Shown here in pieces: positions 10,794 through 23,500 of a stretch of DNA of 64,000 bases. Numbering within the stretch: the first letter of the stretch is position 1; the number at the start of each line of letters is the position of its first letter. Origin of the DNA: Hevea brasiliensis (lineage: Eukaryota; Streptophyta; Magnoliopsida; Malpighiales; Euphorbiaceae); NCBI RefSeq assembly GCF_030052815.1, contig NC_079507.1:61226619-61290618 (forward strand). The letters are read 5' to 3'. The notes under the pieces were generated by a model. It was not told the DNA's origin. It worked only from the letters and a program-made list of their open reading frames with translations, and made no database searches. The translations under genes and the position numbers were made by a program.

Positions 10794-13700
10794 CTTGCCT
10801 CAGGGCACTGACGAAAATATGTTGGCTGAATATTTTGGCACCATTGGGTTGCTAAAGGTATGCAGTCTGACTACTTATTACTCAGAATTATTTTTTGCTG
10901 TTGTCATTTCAATTTGTGTAGAATGTTGCAAGTCTTCTATCTTCTTTAATTTTATATTTACTTTATAGAAAGACAAGCGAACCGGTCGGCCTAGGATATG
11001 GTTTTATCGGGACAAGATAACAAATGAGCCAAAGGGGGATGCTACAGTTACATATGAGGATCCACATGCTGCTTTAGCTGCTGTTGAATGGTTCAACAAT
11101 AAGGATTTTCATGGTAATATAATTGGAGTATTTATGGCAGAGTCCAAAAGCAAAGATGACCACACATATAACTCTGGGGCTGTTCCAATTGTTGGTGGTG
11201 ATTTTGGTGGGTTGGAAGAAAGTGCTACGGATATGAATGGTGGTGGCGTTGGAAGAGGGAGAGGCAGGGGTGATACTGCTGGGAAAGCATGGCAACAGGA
11301 TGGAGACTGGTTGTGTCCAAATACAAGGTCTGTGATGTGAGATTGGTGAGCAGCTCTTCTGGCTCTTTTGTAACCTTGGTTTAAATTTTATTTGTTTATT
11401 TTTATTATTGTTGCAATGTAAATTTCTTCTCATGCTCGAATCTTGTAGCAGTTGTTCCAATGTCAATTTTGCTTTCCGAGGTGTGTGCAACCGATGTGGA
11501 AGTGCTCGACCTTCTGGTGCCTTTGGTGGAAGCTCAGGGGCTGGTGGTCGTGGGAGGGGTCATAGTGCCCATAATTCTGGGGCCCCCAATCGGTCTGCCA
11601 CTGGTTCTACAGGACTTTTTGGTCCCAATGACTGGCCTTGTCCAATGTGAGACCTTCAATTCATGGTTTTTATATTCTTTTTGCTTTCTTATACTTTCAG
11701 TGAATGATTGATTTGATTCAATATTTAATTGCAATTCTCTTCACAATCTGATTCATCAATCAATTTATCTTTTTCATTATGTCATTTATTTTAACAATCA
11801 ATAGATTGACAGCTAATGAGTTATGTGACGTATTTCATAATAACATAATTTATTTAACTTACATTAACCAACTAAAGGTGAGATTGAGAGGCTTAATGAG
11901 TCTCTGTGGAGAGAATTAAACTTAAGGCCTTGTAATTAAATTTAGGCTGAGATAGATCACTGCTGTAACAAGGATGGATGTGCATATTGGCTAAAGAGAG
12001 ACATTTTTCCTTCTTAGAATTCTATTGTAAAATAAAACTACTACGAGGCTTTAGGGGGCTGGCTTGGCACCCAATTACAAAGAAATAGAAATTGATTTGC
12101 AGCAGGAATCTACAAAATCTGTAATAGCTTAAAGAAAATGTTTACCACAATACTAAATGTCTAAGTCCTAATTCACGAATCTATGAGAAGTAAAAACACA
12201 GAGGAGTTTTTCCTTTCCCTGAAAATCTTATTTGTTTCCATTCAAGCTAGCCAAAAAATGACAGGATGCATCTTAAGAACTTTATTCTTTCCCATTGCAA
12301 TACAGAAACCTCTCCACCACAGTCTTTACATCTGGTTGCAGCCCAAAACTACTCTTATGGCTGCACAAACAAGTCTTTTGTCCTTGTTTAAATTAATGAC
12401 AACCTCCTCCTACTGTATTTGGTCTTCAACTGTAGATCTTTTGTTTCACCTTCGAATAGAAGATGAAACATTTTACTTTTAATTTTAGCAGCCGTGTGCT
12501 TTTCTAATTCCTTCTGAACACTAATATCCATTTTTGCAAATGGACAGAAGATAGATAAATAAATATGCTCTCTGATTTTGGAGAAAAAAACTTGTAAAAA
12601 AATAAAAAGAAGTTGATCCTCAACCTAGTTACTAAAAAGCTTCTCTTTTAATTCCTGTTACATTTATGATGAGTGGATAATTTGATGGTGCGCACGCTAA
12701 ATTAAGAGAAAAGATAAAATGCAGAGCCTGAATGAAAATTAATAGTCCTAACAGAAAGCCATACGTGCCTTTGAAAAGTATATTTCAGATGGCAACTGAT
12801 GACTGCAGAAAAAAAGTTTATAAATCTAGTCAAATCCTGCTAAAAACAGAACTTTGGTCAGGACCATGTTTATGTCTGATATAAATTTGATAAAATACTA
12901 GTGAATGGAAGTTAAGAAGGAAATCTCTGGCAAGTCTCCGGCGAGAAACTTAAGAAACTGAAACTCTGAGGAGGCTATGAAGCTATAATTGTTATTGCCT
13001 TTTTGGGTCAGATTCTGGTAAAATGTGTTGAACACTTGAAAATGGGAAGTTCTAAGGGGAATCTTCAGGAGAAAATCTGGGGAGATTCTGATAAGCATTG
13101 ACTCTTTGGTGAGGCACTAAGGAACCTCTGATGACATTCTGTTGAACAGATCTCACAAGTCACACTCTAGCTTGGTCCAAAGGACTAGCAGTTATATTGC
13201 TGGCTTGAAACTTGAAATAGAGTGTGTTCTTTTTTTTTTTTTTTGGTGTCTTGACATACTTGATTTGTGGAAGTTCATACAATGTAGCTCCAATTGCAGC
13301 TGCAATCATTACATCCAAAGAATAGGAATTGAACTTGTTGTGCAATCACTGCTACTTGATTTACTGTCATTGGTACTCTTAGCTTGAAGCAGAATCTTGG
13401 GTGTCCTTTCTGCATATTATTTGATATTTGGCAAACTATATTATCCTTACCTGAGGAGTAGGTTAATAACGTGTAATCTATATTGCTAGTCAAAGTTTTT
13501 GAGTTGCATGAGGATAAGTGTAACTTTTCGTTCCACATCAGCAAAAAACAAGAAAAATGAACGGCTTGTAAAGTTTAAGGCCACCAAACCAAAATGGCTT
13601 AGGTCAATTGGGCGGAGGTGTGCCAAATCCGGCCCATATGCTGCAGCAGCTGGCTTGTTTGTGTTCCAACCCCCTTGGGCCTAGACAGAAAAATCTAATG

Positions 13701-16118
13701 CTTTTTGTTTTTTAATTTATTTTTTTTTCCTCTCTCCCTTCAGGTGTGGCAATGTCAACTGGGCAAAACGTACAAAGTGCAATATTTGCAACACCAATAA
13801 ACCTGGTCACAGTGAGGGTGGTGTGAGGTATACATGATAATTGCTTCAGTTTGTTTTAGTTCTGTTTGTTTTGATGTTCTTAAGGCTAAGGGCTCAAGGC
13901 TGATGATTGTTGTAAGCCTGCTGTGATAGGTTTATATCCTTCCCTACCATATATTAATTACTTGGTTATGGATCTTTTTTTTTCCTTCTCTTTCCCACCT
14001 TGTTTCTTGGAGTTCCTGTGGTGCAGTTCTTTTTAATAAGTTTATGGGGAGTGAAATAACAAGCTTTCTCATGCCTTTTGTCATACTTATTGGATATCAC
14101 AAACATATGTAGAAGTTAATATAAATCTTTGAATTTAAGTATACTGGTGTCTTACATTGACAAAAGAGCTCAATTGTTTTTTCAACAAATTCCTGCATTA
14201 CATTTATAGGTTAATTGCAAAAAAAATTCCCTAAGGTCTATCATAATATACACTTTAGTCCTCACTGTTTCAAAATGAGCAATTTTGATCCTTGTGGTTT
14301 ATATACTTGATTACAAAATTATGAATTTTTCATTACAGTTTAGTTTAGTCCTGAATGTTTAATTAGACCACACTTTAATTCCTAAAATTTTAAAATTTAA
14401 TTCCACTGTAATCCCTGAATTTTTATATTATAAAATGCTTTAGTCTTACTTCTCACTGATGGTAGTGTAATGACTAAAATTGCTAAGTTTAAAAGTATGG
14501 ACCAAAGCGTATTTTAGGATTTTCTTTTTCTTTGCATTAACTCTGCATGTTTTTAAACAAATCAATGGGGTATAATGTCACAATTCTATTCATAGGATAA
14601 CAGCATTTACGTACCCATTCCTATATGCATATCACAGCCAGCCATTTTCTATCCAAAAGGAATCAGATTAAATTTTTCTGAAGTCTCATATTTAGTTTAC
14701 TGTTTTTATATGGGGCCCACTAAGCTGTCACTTTAGTTCCTTTCAACTCCTCCCTCCTTGGCTATGTTATGGTTTCTGTAAAAAAATCTGCTGATATTTG
14801 TTTGTTCCCATTGCACAGGGGAGGGCGAGGTGGTGGTTACAAAGAACTTGATGAAGAAGAAATAGAGGAAACTAGGCGACGTCGGAAGGAAGCAGAAGAA
14901 GTAAGATCTACTTTCACTATCATGATTTTGTAATTACTTGGTACATTCTTGTTTTACAGTTCTTACAATCCACTATCAGGATGATGGTGAGTTATATGAT
15001 GAATTTGGCAACCTGAAGAAAAAGTTCCGTGTTAAAACCCAACAAGCTGAATCTGGAAGATTGCCTCCTGGTGCTGGGCGTGCAGGATGGGAGGTTGAGG
15101 AGCTAGGTGAGTGAGCATTTCTCTGATTATGTGTGTGTAGGGAGCTATGATACTCCCTCTTATACTATTGGTTGTTTCCCTGTCTGACTATATGTCAAAC
15201 ATAAAGCCATCTGTTTCAAGAGTTAAAACTAAATACATTTTAATTAGATGTGTGTATAAAAGTGTTTGTCATTATTTGGCTTGGGGCTGGGAATGAATTA
15301 GATATTTGATCTGCTACATTTTTTTTTTTTTTAAAATTGTCTGATCGGAAATTTGAAAATCCTGAATCCATTTGAAAACATTAGGTATCCAGTTAATCAT
15401 CTATCTGATTTTAATGGTTTAATTAACTTTTTTTTTTTATTTAAAGATTTTCATATAGCCAATTTTGGAGAAAAAGAAAAAAGAAAATTCTGTGATACAA
15501 CATTATTAAAATAGTAGTTAATATTTTGTAAAATTAATTAATAAAAACTTCTACCCTTGTAAATGTCTGTGTGTTTCTCAAATATGTATGCATGCATATC
15601 TATTTGGATTGAGTATTCAATGAATATTGAAAATTCAAATCTGATCTGAAAATTTTAAAAAGTTTGATTTGAAACCACATGACTGGATTGATCAATCTAA
15701 TCTTGTTGCACTTAACACATATGAAAAATGGAGGACGGTATTGTACCCTCTAGGCCACATTCTGTGGACTTTTATTTTTCTTCGGAAATATATTATTTTG
15801 CACATTGGCTTGAACTTTTTTTTGTTTAAATTGTATGAGCACTTGAAGGGATTCTTTGCAATGATTGCCTGTTGGAACAGGTCATATACTATGTTAACAA
15901 GAATGATACGTTTGCAGGTGTGGTTGACAGAGAACGAAGGGAGAGAAGCAGAGAGGGAGGGAGGGAGAGGGATGATAGGGAAAGCAGCAAGAACAGAGAA
16001 CATAGTGATAGGGATAGGCACAGAAGTCGAAGTAGGGAGCGGGATAGAGGAAAAGATCGAGACCGGGATTACGATTATGATCGAGATAGAGAATATGGCC
16101 GTGACAGGGACAGAGATC

Positions 16119-16150
<32 letters not shown>

Positions 16151-16168
16151 TACAGGTACCGTCACTGA
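10738..16168 (+). CDS. TAF15: TAF15: RRM and RanBP2 zinc-finger RNA-binding protein, TFIID-associated factor 15
   Basis: Seven coding exons join in frame to 405 residues: 10738-10857, 10969-11327, 11452-11646, 13744-13827, 14819-14900, 14980-15106 and 15918-16168. A leader intron is inferred at 10380-10688. The product is a nuclear FUS/EWS/TAF15-type protein. An RRM fills residues about 13-97 (SVYVCNLPQGTDENML, then GDATVTYEDPHAALAAVEWF). Two RanBP2-type zinc fingers follow: about 151-180, whose Cys pair spans the exon 2/3 splice (WLCPNTSCSNVNF...CNRC), and about 219-246 (WPCPMCGNVNWAKRTKCNIC). Gly/Arg-rich linkers lie between, then an acidic KELDEEEIEE segment, a conserved YDEFGNLKKKFRVKT block and an Arg/Asp-rich tail. 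From memory it closely resembles Arabidopsis At1g50300. Introns 3 and 4 are 2.1 and 1.0 kb. Confidence 0.9.
16121..16150 (+). repeat. (GACAGG)5 coding repeat in the TAF15 tail
   Basis: Five perfect 6-base units encode Arg-Asp dipeptides at the end of TAF15, within a longer RD/RE-rich stretch. Such a repeat can change length by slippage without a frameshift. Confidence 0.85.
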
Positions 16169-17555
16169 GGATAGTTGCAAAGGTTTTGGGATTTTGTTTG
16201 GAGTTCTTCGAATAGAACTGGTTGCTTAAGTCTTTTTGTTTCTTTGGTGGGAAAGATGTGACTTGATTTAAAAGTTTTGGTGTACTTGGCATTTCTTTAT
16301 CGTCTAAAATCCAAACATGTAGGAGTTGCGGTTTGGATTGTTAATGGCACAATGTTTAATTGACCATTAAGAAATCATGTTAACTTTGGGAGTTAGCTGA
16401 ATTATGTTCATCTTATGTTCTTGAATGGACAGCCCTAGAGACACTCCATGACTCCAAGCTTTTGCCTTTAAGCACCTTCACTGCATCATCATTTCTACAT
16501 TACTTTTTTGGTTATTTGGAAAACAAATTCGCTTCTTGTAAGAATTTTGGATATTGAAGGTTCAAAACCCAAGTCTGGCGTAAGGCTGGTATTTTTGGAC
16601 TAATGACAGGATCTATTTACCATAAACCGATTTGGATTTTATACACCTACAAAGGTTGATCCGCCCTCTCCAACTTAGTTCAACTTGTTAATGTGAGCGG
16701 TGACTAAGGAAAATGAGGATAGATAGAAGGCTTGAAAGCTTGGCTTTGCGAATTCCTCTTGCCAAATTATTTATTTTTTTATTTTTATTTGGCTCTGATT
16801 GGAGTTTCAATTTTATTTGACTGTAATTGAAATTCGAACTTTAGACCTTATAAAAGACATTTCAGTATTAGTGAATTAAAAATTAACTTGAGTTGGAATA
16901 TTTGTTGCATTGGAGATAAAATGAATACCTTTTAATAAATTGGAGGTTAAATAAAAAGAAAAACATTAATTTGTTAGATTTATTTATGACAAATACTCAA
17001 GATGAGTTCGAAAACCCTCCAATGTGTTGTGTGATCGTTAAATTAAAAACTAACATTACATCACAAGACAAAAAATGTTAAAATGGTGAGCTCTGTTTCT
17101 TGTTCACGAGTCGTCGGTTCCGTTCTTAGGTGGGTCCCTTCTTCACATGTACCTAAAGAATAACTTCTCATATACATACAAAGCTATATAGCGTAGATTG
17201 CAATTTGCATATATATTTATATATATTGAAAGAAAGGTCTATCAAGTCTTGACTTGCAGTCTGTGGCTCTATCACCTACAAAACACCAACTTCTTCATCA
17301 CCTTTTTTGATTCGGTGCACCTTCATTATATATAATGGAAAATTATATCTTTCTTTAAAAAAATTGAAAATTTGTTTCCCAATCTTTTTAGTAAGATAAA
17401 GAAGATTCACTTGTCTCATGATACAAATTTGTTTTCACGTAACAAGTTCACAACACCTCCTATGTGTTTATTCTAAAATATAAATCCTTGAGGACTAATT
17501 TCTCACTATCTGATTCCAATACAAATCCTTGTTTTTATTCAATGCAAAACCAGCA
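16169..17555. other. Intergenic DNA between TAF15 and the NPH3 gene
   Basis: The first few hundred bases are the likely TAF15 3' untranslated region, and the last few hundred the NPH3 promoter and leader. No other gene, RNA or bounded transposon was recognised in the AT-rich middle. Confidence 0.5.
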
Positions 17556-20500
17556 ATGTCACGCCCTTGTGATCTTTCAATCCATGTCAATGCTCAAGAA
17601 ACATTCTTTCTAAGTGAGGTAATCCATAGTTATCATCTAGTCTTTGTTTTCTGTTAATTTCTCTGTATAATTTAATCAAGCTTAACGTATTGTTCTGCAG
17701 AAAATTGTATCTGCATATTCAGGAAAGTTGAAGAAGATCATCAAGCAAGAAAAGAGGAAAACTCAGATTAAGAATTCAGTTATTGAAATCGATGATTTCC
17801 CTGGAGGTCCTTGTGGGTTTGAGTTGGCTTCAAGATTCTGTTACAATCATGGCAGAATTGAAATCACTGTCTCAAATGTAGCTCTTCTCCATTGCTGTGC
17901 TATCTTTCTAGGTATGACAGAGAAAGTCTCAAATTGCAATCTCTTGAAACAGACCGAGATCTTTCTTGGAGGAGTATTTTACTGGTCATGGAATGATATA
18001 CTTGCAAGTCTCAAGAGCTGTGAGTCCTTTTTCGCATGTGCGGATTCATCAGGCCTTGTCCAGAAGCTTATCTGTGGCCTATTAGCAAAGATTGCACAAC
18101 ATTCTGATATGAACCTGATTGCTTTTTCTTCTTCTTCTTCGTCTTCTTCTCCAGAAACTGCATCCTGGTTCAGATTCTCCTCCTCTTCCAAAACCACTCC
18201 TGAGTCGACAAAACCATTTTCATCATCAGGAAAGCAGTGGTGGTTCAATGACTTGGCCTTGTTACCTCCTGCAATGATTGAAAAATTCCTCAAGAGTTTG
18301 GGGGCATATGGGAGTGATAACAACAGCTTGATCCTCACAAGATTCATCCTCCATTATCTGAAAAATAGAGTTCCATGCAAAGCTGTGCGCTCAAGGTCTG
18401 ACTATGGTGGTCTTGCAGACACAGCTGTTTATGGGCTGATATCGGTAGGGAAAAGTGCATTTTCTTGCAGAGGACTGCTGCTGATACTGAGGAGTGTGTC
18501 AGCACTTGGTGTCAGCAAAGATTGCAGAAATGAGTTGGAGAGATTGATAGGAAGCATTCTTGACGAAGCAACATTGGATGATTTGCTGATAGCTGGGCGT
18601 GAGAGGGGAGTTTATGATGTTAATCTGGTTTTAAGTTTGATTAAAATATTTGTTAATAGCGCAATGGATAGCATTCAAAGGTTGAAGAAGGTTGGAAAAT
18701 TAATTGATCAATATTTGAGTGAAATATCTCCTGATCAGAACCTCAAGACCTCAAAATTTCTTGGAGTTGCAAAGAGTTTACCAGATTCTGCTAGAGACTG
18801 CTTCGATGGGGTGTACAGAGCCATTGATATGTATCTTGAGGTCAGCTTACCCTTAACTCTACAACCTTTCTTTTACTTTATTTTATAATTACTCTCTGAG
18901 AGATTATTAAGGGCTTCTGATACACATAGGATTTTGGATTTTAAGGAAGATAGAGCAGATAAGAAATTTTAATTATTGAATAGACAGAGAAGAAAACAAC
19001 AAAATATGGAGAAAGAGGGAAAAAAAGACAAGAAAGAAATCAGAGACAAAATATTGAGAAAGATATCCCCATTTCTCTTCATTCTATGTTTGGATTTGCA
19101 GAATAAATATCAAAATTCGATAATTAAATTATTTCTGGAGATTTATTTACAATTTTAATATATTTTAAAATTAATTTATAATTTTTTTTATAATTAATTT
19201 TAATTGAATTTGAGACTTTATGGTCTCATGACTAATTTAATATCACTGAATTAAAATTTATTAATCAAAATTAGATAATTAATAATTCGTTATTTCATTT
19301 TTGAATTTTTGTTAGTGTGTTTCCATCTCCCCGCAATTCACTGCATCTTCCTATGCTGCCATTCTTTTGAAGAGACAGCAAGAATCGATTCTTCATATGA
19401 TGCCAATAATTACCATTTTTTAATTCATAGTTTTAAAAAAATATATTTTAATATTATGCATTGCATTATTAGGGTTTTCATAATATATTATTAGACTAGT
19501 AGTCCAATGTCACGACCCAACCTATGGGCCGGATCGACACTAGGACCTGGGCCAGCCTAAAGCCCCCGAGGCCCGTAGTAAGCCTTAACTATTCATTTAC
19601 CCAACTCTAAGGCCCATTTGGGCCCAATATCAAGAAAACAAACGGACAGAATACGGTCATAAAATGGACTTTCCAACGGGGAGTTTTCGACTCACCCGAC
19701 CTGTAAACATAATAAATACTCAATTGGGGAGCTCAGCTCACCCTCCACATACTCATTAGCATAAAAACATATGGGAGCTCAGCTCCCTCATCCAGTCCAT
19801 CAAACATACATATCATTATATGTTTACAGGTCCAACATGATAATAATATTACAGACCAAAATCAAATAAATACTTTTAACACATGCGGAAATTCTAGGAG
19901 TTAATGAAATTACACAAACATTGATAAACAACCTGCGAGGAAAGGAAGCAGGTTAACCTCAAAAATATCCTCCTGTGGCCTGGAAAAATATTGAACAGGA
20001 GTGAGCGTTCGACTCAGAGAGTAAAATATCAATTTTAACCATAATCTCTATAACTATCTAGAACTAATGCACCCTGTAGAGTGAAATGCAACATCAACAA
20101 CATTTTCACATCATAACATCAAAGAGGTAATTTGGAGCACTCACACACCCTGTAGTATCAATCATAACATATGGGAGCTGATCCCCTATACAGCTCTCTT
20201 AAATCCAACCTGGTGCGGTAATTACTCATTTCGGACTTCCACTTAATAACCAAATCGAGGGTCCCAGAATTACTCAAGCGTGACTACTCCTCGAAGGATC
20301 GGGTCCCAATTACTCAAGCGTGACTACCGTCCTATACATAGTCCACACCACATCACACGCACGCCAACGCACGCACACTGCTCCAAATTACCACAACAAC
20401 ATCCATGGCACATCAACAGTTATGAATGCAACATAAATTGTGCCTAGAGTTTAACTACATAAATATATGCGTATAAATGATGCATGGGCATGCTTGAACA

Positions 20501-23500
20501 TATAATAATATCGAAATTACAATTAAAATTAATATTCTACTCACAGACTTGACGACAATCACTATGGCGGCTGGGCGGAGGAAGAAAGGCATCGGCTCAC
20601 GACAATTATATTACAATTATTTAATACAATCTGACTCAATACAAACAAAGAAAAAGACCAATACGTCCTAAGTCGTGCCGAAAATCCGGCAGAGTCTCCC
20701 CTATACCTAGGACCTACCCAACCTGCAAAAGGGCTTAAAATACACTTCTATACTCACAATCCATATATCCACAGTTCAATCATATCACACAGCCCCTCCT
20801 GGGCCCATCAAATCAGTCATCCATCACAATACGCAAAATTTCAATTTAGTCCTTATTATTGATTATTTTTGCAAAAACTGCCCAAACAAGCTCTAAAAAT
20901 TATAAAACTTTGCCCCTCGGTCCTTAGCAATATTACTAAGCTATTGCAAAAAGAATCGTAATTTTCTAAGCTACCACGAATATTTTATGGATTTTTAATC
21001 CTATTTAAGCACTAGAAAATTACGAAAAAGCAAGGTTCGGGTTTACCTTTGCCGATTCCGACTTCGAGGACGCACTCGGGACGTCTGACAATGGGGGGGT
21101 AGCCAAAACCTCGGTCCAATTCGGAGACTTTTCCGTAGCAGTGCATGCGGCGAGAAATTCACAGACCCGGTCAACTGTCGAATTTCCGCGAATTGAGGAT
21201 ACCTACACGAAGCCCATAACACGGGGGTTAGCACATAAATTTTTCAGAATTTTCTAAGCTCATTTAATGCTCGGAAAAACACTGCAAAGTTCCGTGGGAC
21301 CCACCGAAAAACGGTGTCGGAAAAATTCGAAATTTATGTCGTTGCGAAGCTCTCGACGAGTGGAGCGTGCTGGTAGCCTCGATTTTCTCGTGGAATTCAC
21401 GGTTTTCGAGAAATCTAGCCCAAAAGTCGAAATTGGCTAAAAACTTTCCGAGCAAAAATTGGACAAACCGCTCAATGGATTTCGGCGTTCTTGGTGTCTA
21501 TGGAAAGCTCTCGCCGAGTAGATGATTTTAGACATAAGACCCGGTCCAATTGGTGGCCGGATAGGCCGGATTTTGGCCAGAGAAGCCGAAACGCCGCGCG
21601 CGCAGGGGAGGGGCGTTCGTGCGCGTTTCCGGCCGTTTGGGGCGGCGGCCGGTCGGCTGGGACAGCTGGGAGGCGGCGCCGGTGAGGTGGGGATGCAGGC
21701 GGTGGCGGCGCCGAGGAGGAGAGAGAGAAAGAGAGAGAAAAGGGAGAGGTAACGTCGCGCGCGGGAGGAAGACAAAGGGAAGAAGACCAGGTCGATTCGG
21801 CCCTATCCGGTCGATTCGATTCGGCGGTTCGATTCGAAATACAAAATTTTGAATTTTTACTCGCCTCGAGACCAAAACGAGGTCCAAAAATTTCAAAAAT
21901 TTGAAAAACTCGAGAAAAATCGTAGACTCCAAATATATTTTTAGTTTTGCCACGTGGTCTTTAAATAAATTTTTAAAATTCATCAAAGTTTATATTTTCG
22001 GAAAATCGAACCCGATTTTTAAAATCCGAAAAATCTCAAAAAAATTCCTAAAATTTAAATAAAATTAAAATACCAAAAATGCTCATAAAAATTAAAATTT
22101 TGGGGTGTTACATTCTTCCCCCCTTACAGGAAATTCGTCCTCGAATTTTACACAAGGCAGAATAAAGCACATGATTATACATTGAACAGATAGGGGTACT
22201 TGCTACGCATGTCCCGTTCTGACTCCCAGGTGCACTCTTCCACTGACTGGCTCCTCCACAAAACCTTAACCATAGGGATCTGTTTGGATCTTAGCTGTCT
22301 TACTTGGTAGTCCACTATGGCTACAGGTTGCTCCTCGAATGTCAAGTTCTCCTTTAGCTCTATCACATCCGGCTGCAGTACATGAGAAGGATCGGGAATG
22401 TATTTCCTGAGCATGGAGATGTGAAACACGGGATGAACGTGAGAAAGGTTGGGTGGTAGCTCCAACCGGTAGGCAACTGCTCCAACTCTATCCGTAACCT
22501 CAAAAGGTCCAATATACCGAGGTGCCAACTTGCCCTTCTTTCCAAATCTCATGACTCCCTTCATTGGAGAAACCTTCAGAAATACATAGTCGCCCACTGC
22601 AAACTCCACATCCCTTCGTCTGGGGTCTGCATAACTCTTCTGCCTCTTGAAAAGTCCTCGGTCATTCCACGATTAAAGGAACTACCTCAAGTGTCTTGCA
22701 CTAGGTCTACATCTTGCATCTTCGCTTCCCCAAATTCTGTCCAACACAGAGGATACCTACACTTTCTCCCATATAATGCCTCATAGGGTGCCATCCCTAT
22801 GCTGGAGTGATAACTGTTGTTGTAGGCAAACTCCACCAAAGCTAGCTGCTCATCCCATTGTCCTCCAAAATCCAAGACACTCATGCGAAGCATGTCTTCC
22901 AGTGTTTGGATTGTCCTTTCAATTTGTCCGTGCATGCGAGGGTTGAAAGCCGTACTGAAGTTCATCTGTGTGCCAACTGCCTCCTGCAACTTTCTCCAAA
23001 ACTGAGAAGTGTACTGGGGCCCTCTGTCAGATATTATGGGCGGAACTCCATGCAATCGACTATTTCTCGAATGTAGAGCGGCATCTTGTGCTACAGAGTA
23101 TGTAGTCTTTACAGGTAAGAAGTGAGCTGATTTGGTTAGACGGTCTACAATTACCTATATCGAATCATATCCTCGCGTGGTACGAGGCAACCCAGTCACA
23201 AAATCTATGGTGATCATTTCCCACTTCCATTCTGGGATAGGGAGCTCTTGCAGCTTCCCTGACGGTCTCTGGTGTTCAAACTTCACCTTCTGACAAGTCA
23301 AGCACTTGGACACAAAGTCTGCTATGTCTCTCTTAATGCCATTCCACCAATAGCTATCTTTCACATCATGGTACATCTTGGTGGAACCTGGGTGGACACT
23401 GTATAGTGTGTAGTGTGCCTCTCGCATGATTTCATTCTTGAGATTGTCCACATCGGGCACACATATCCTAGAACCTTGCACTAGGGCGCCATCATTGGCA

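Noticed and set aside
14200..14540. TTTAGTCCCT-like sequence in TAF15 intron 4 resembling the 55315-56187 element
   Set aside because: It has similar wording but no matching inverted arm and no 9-bp duplication; it may be a relic.
15692..16292. Open frames on the minus strand and in a second plus-strand frame opposite the TAF15 tail
   Set aside because: They are shadows of the Arg/Asp-coding (GACAGG) repeat region.
21437..21986. Long overlapping open frames on both strands rich in Arg, Pro and Gly
   Set aside because: They lie inside the Tekay LTR and recur at 29029-29654 in the other LTR. GC-rich composition keeps all frames open; no start context, domain or splice structure supports a gene.
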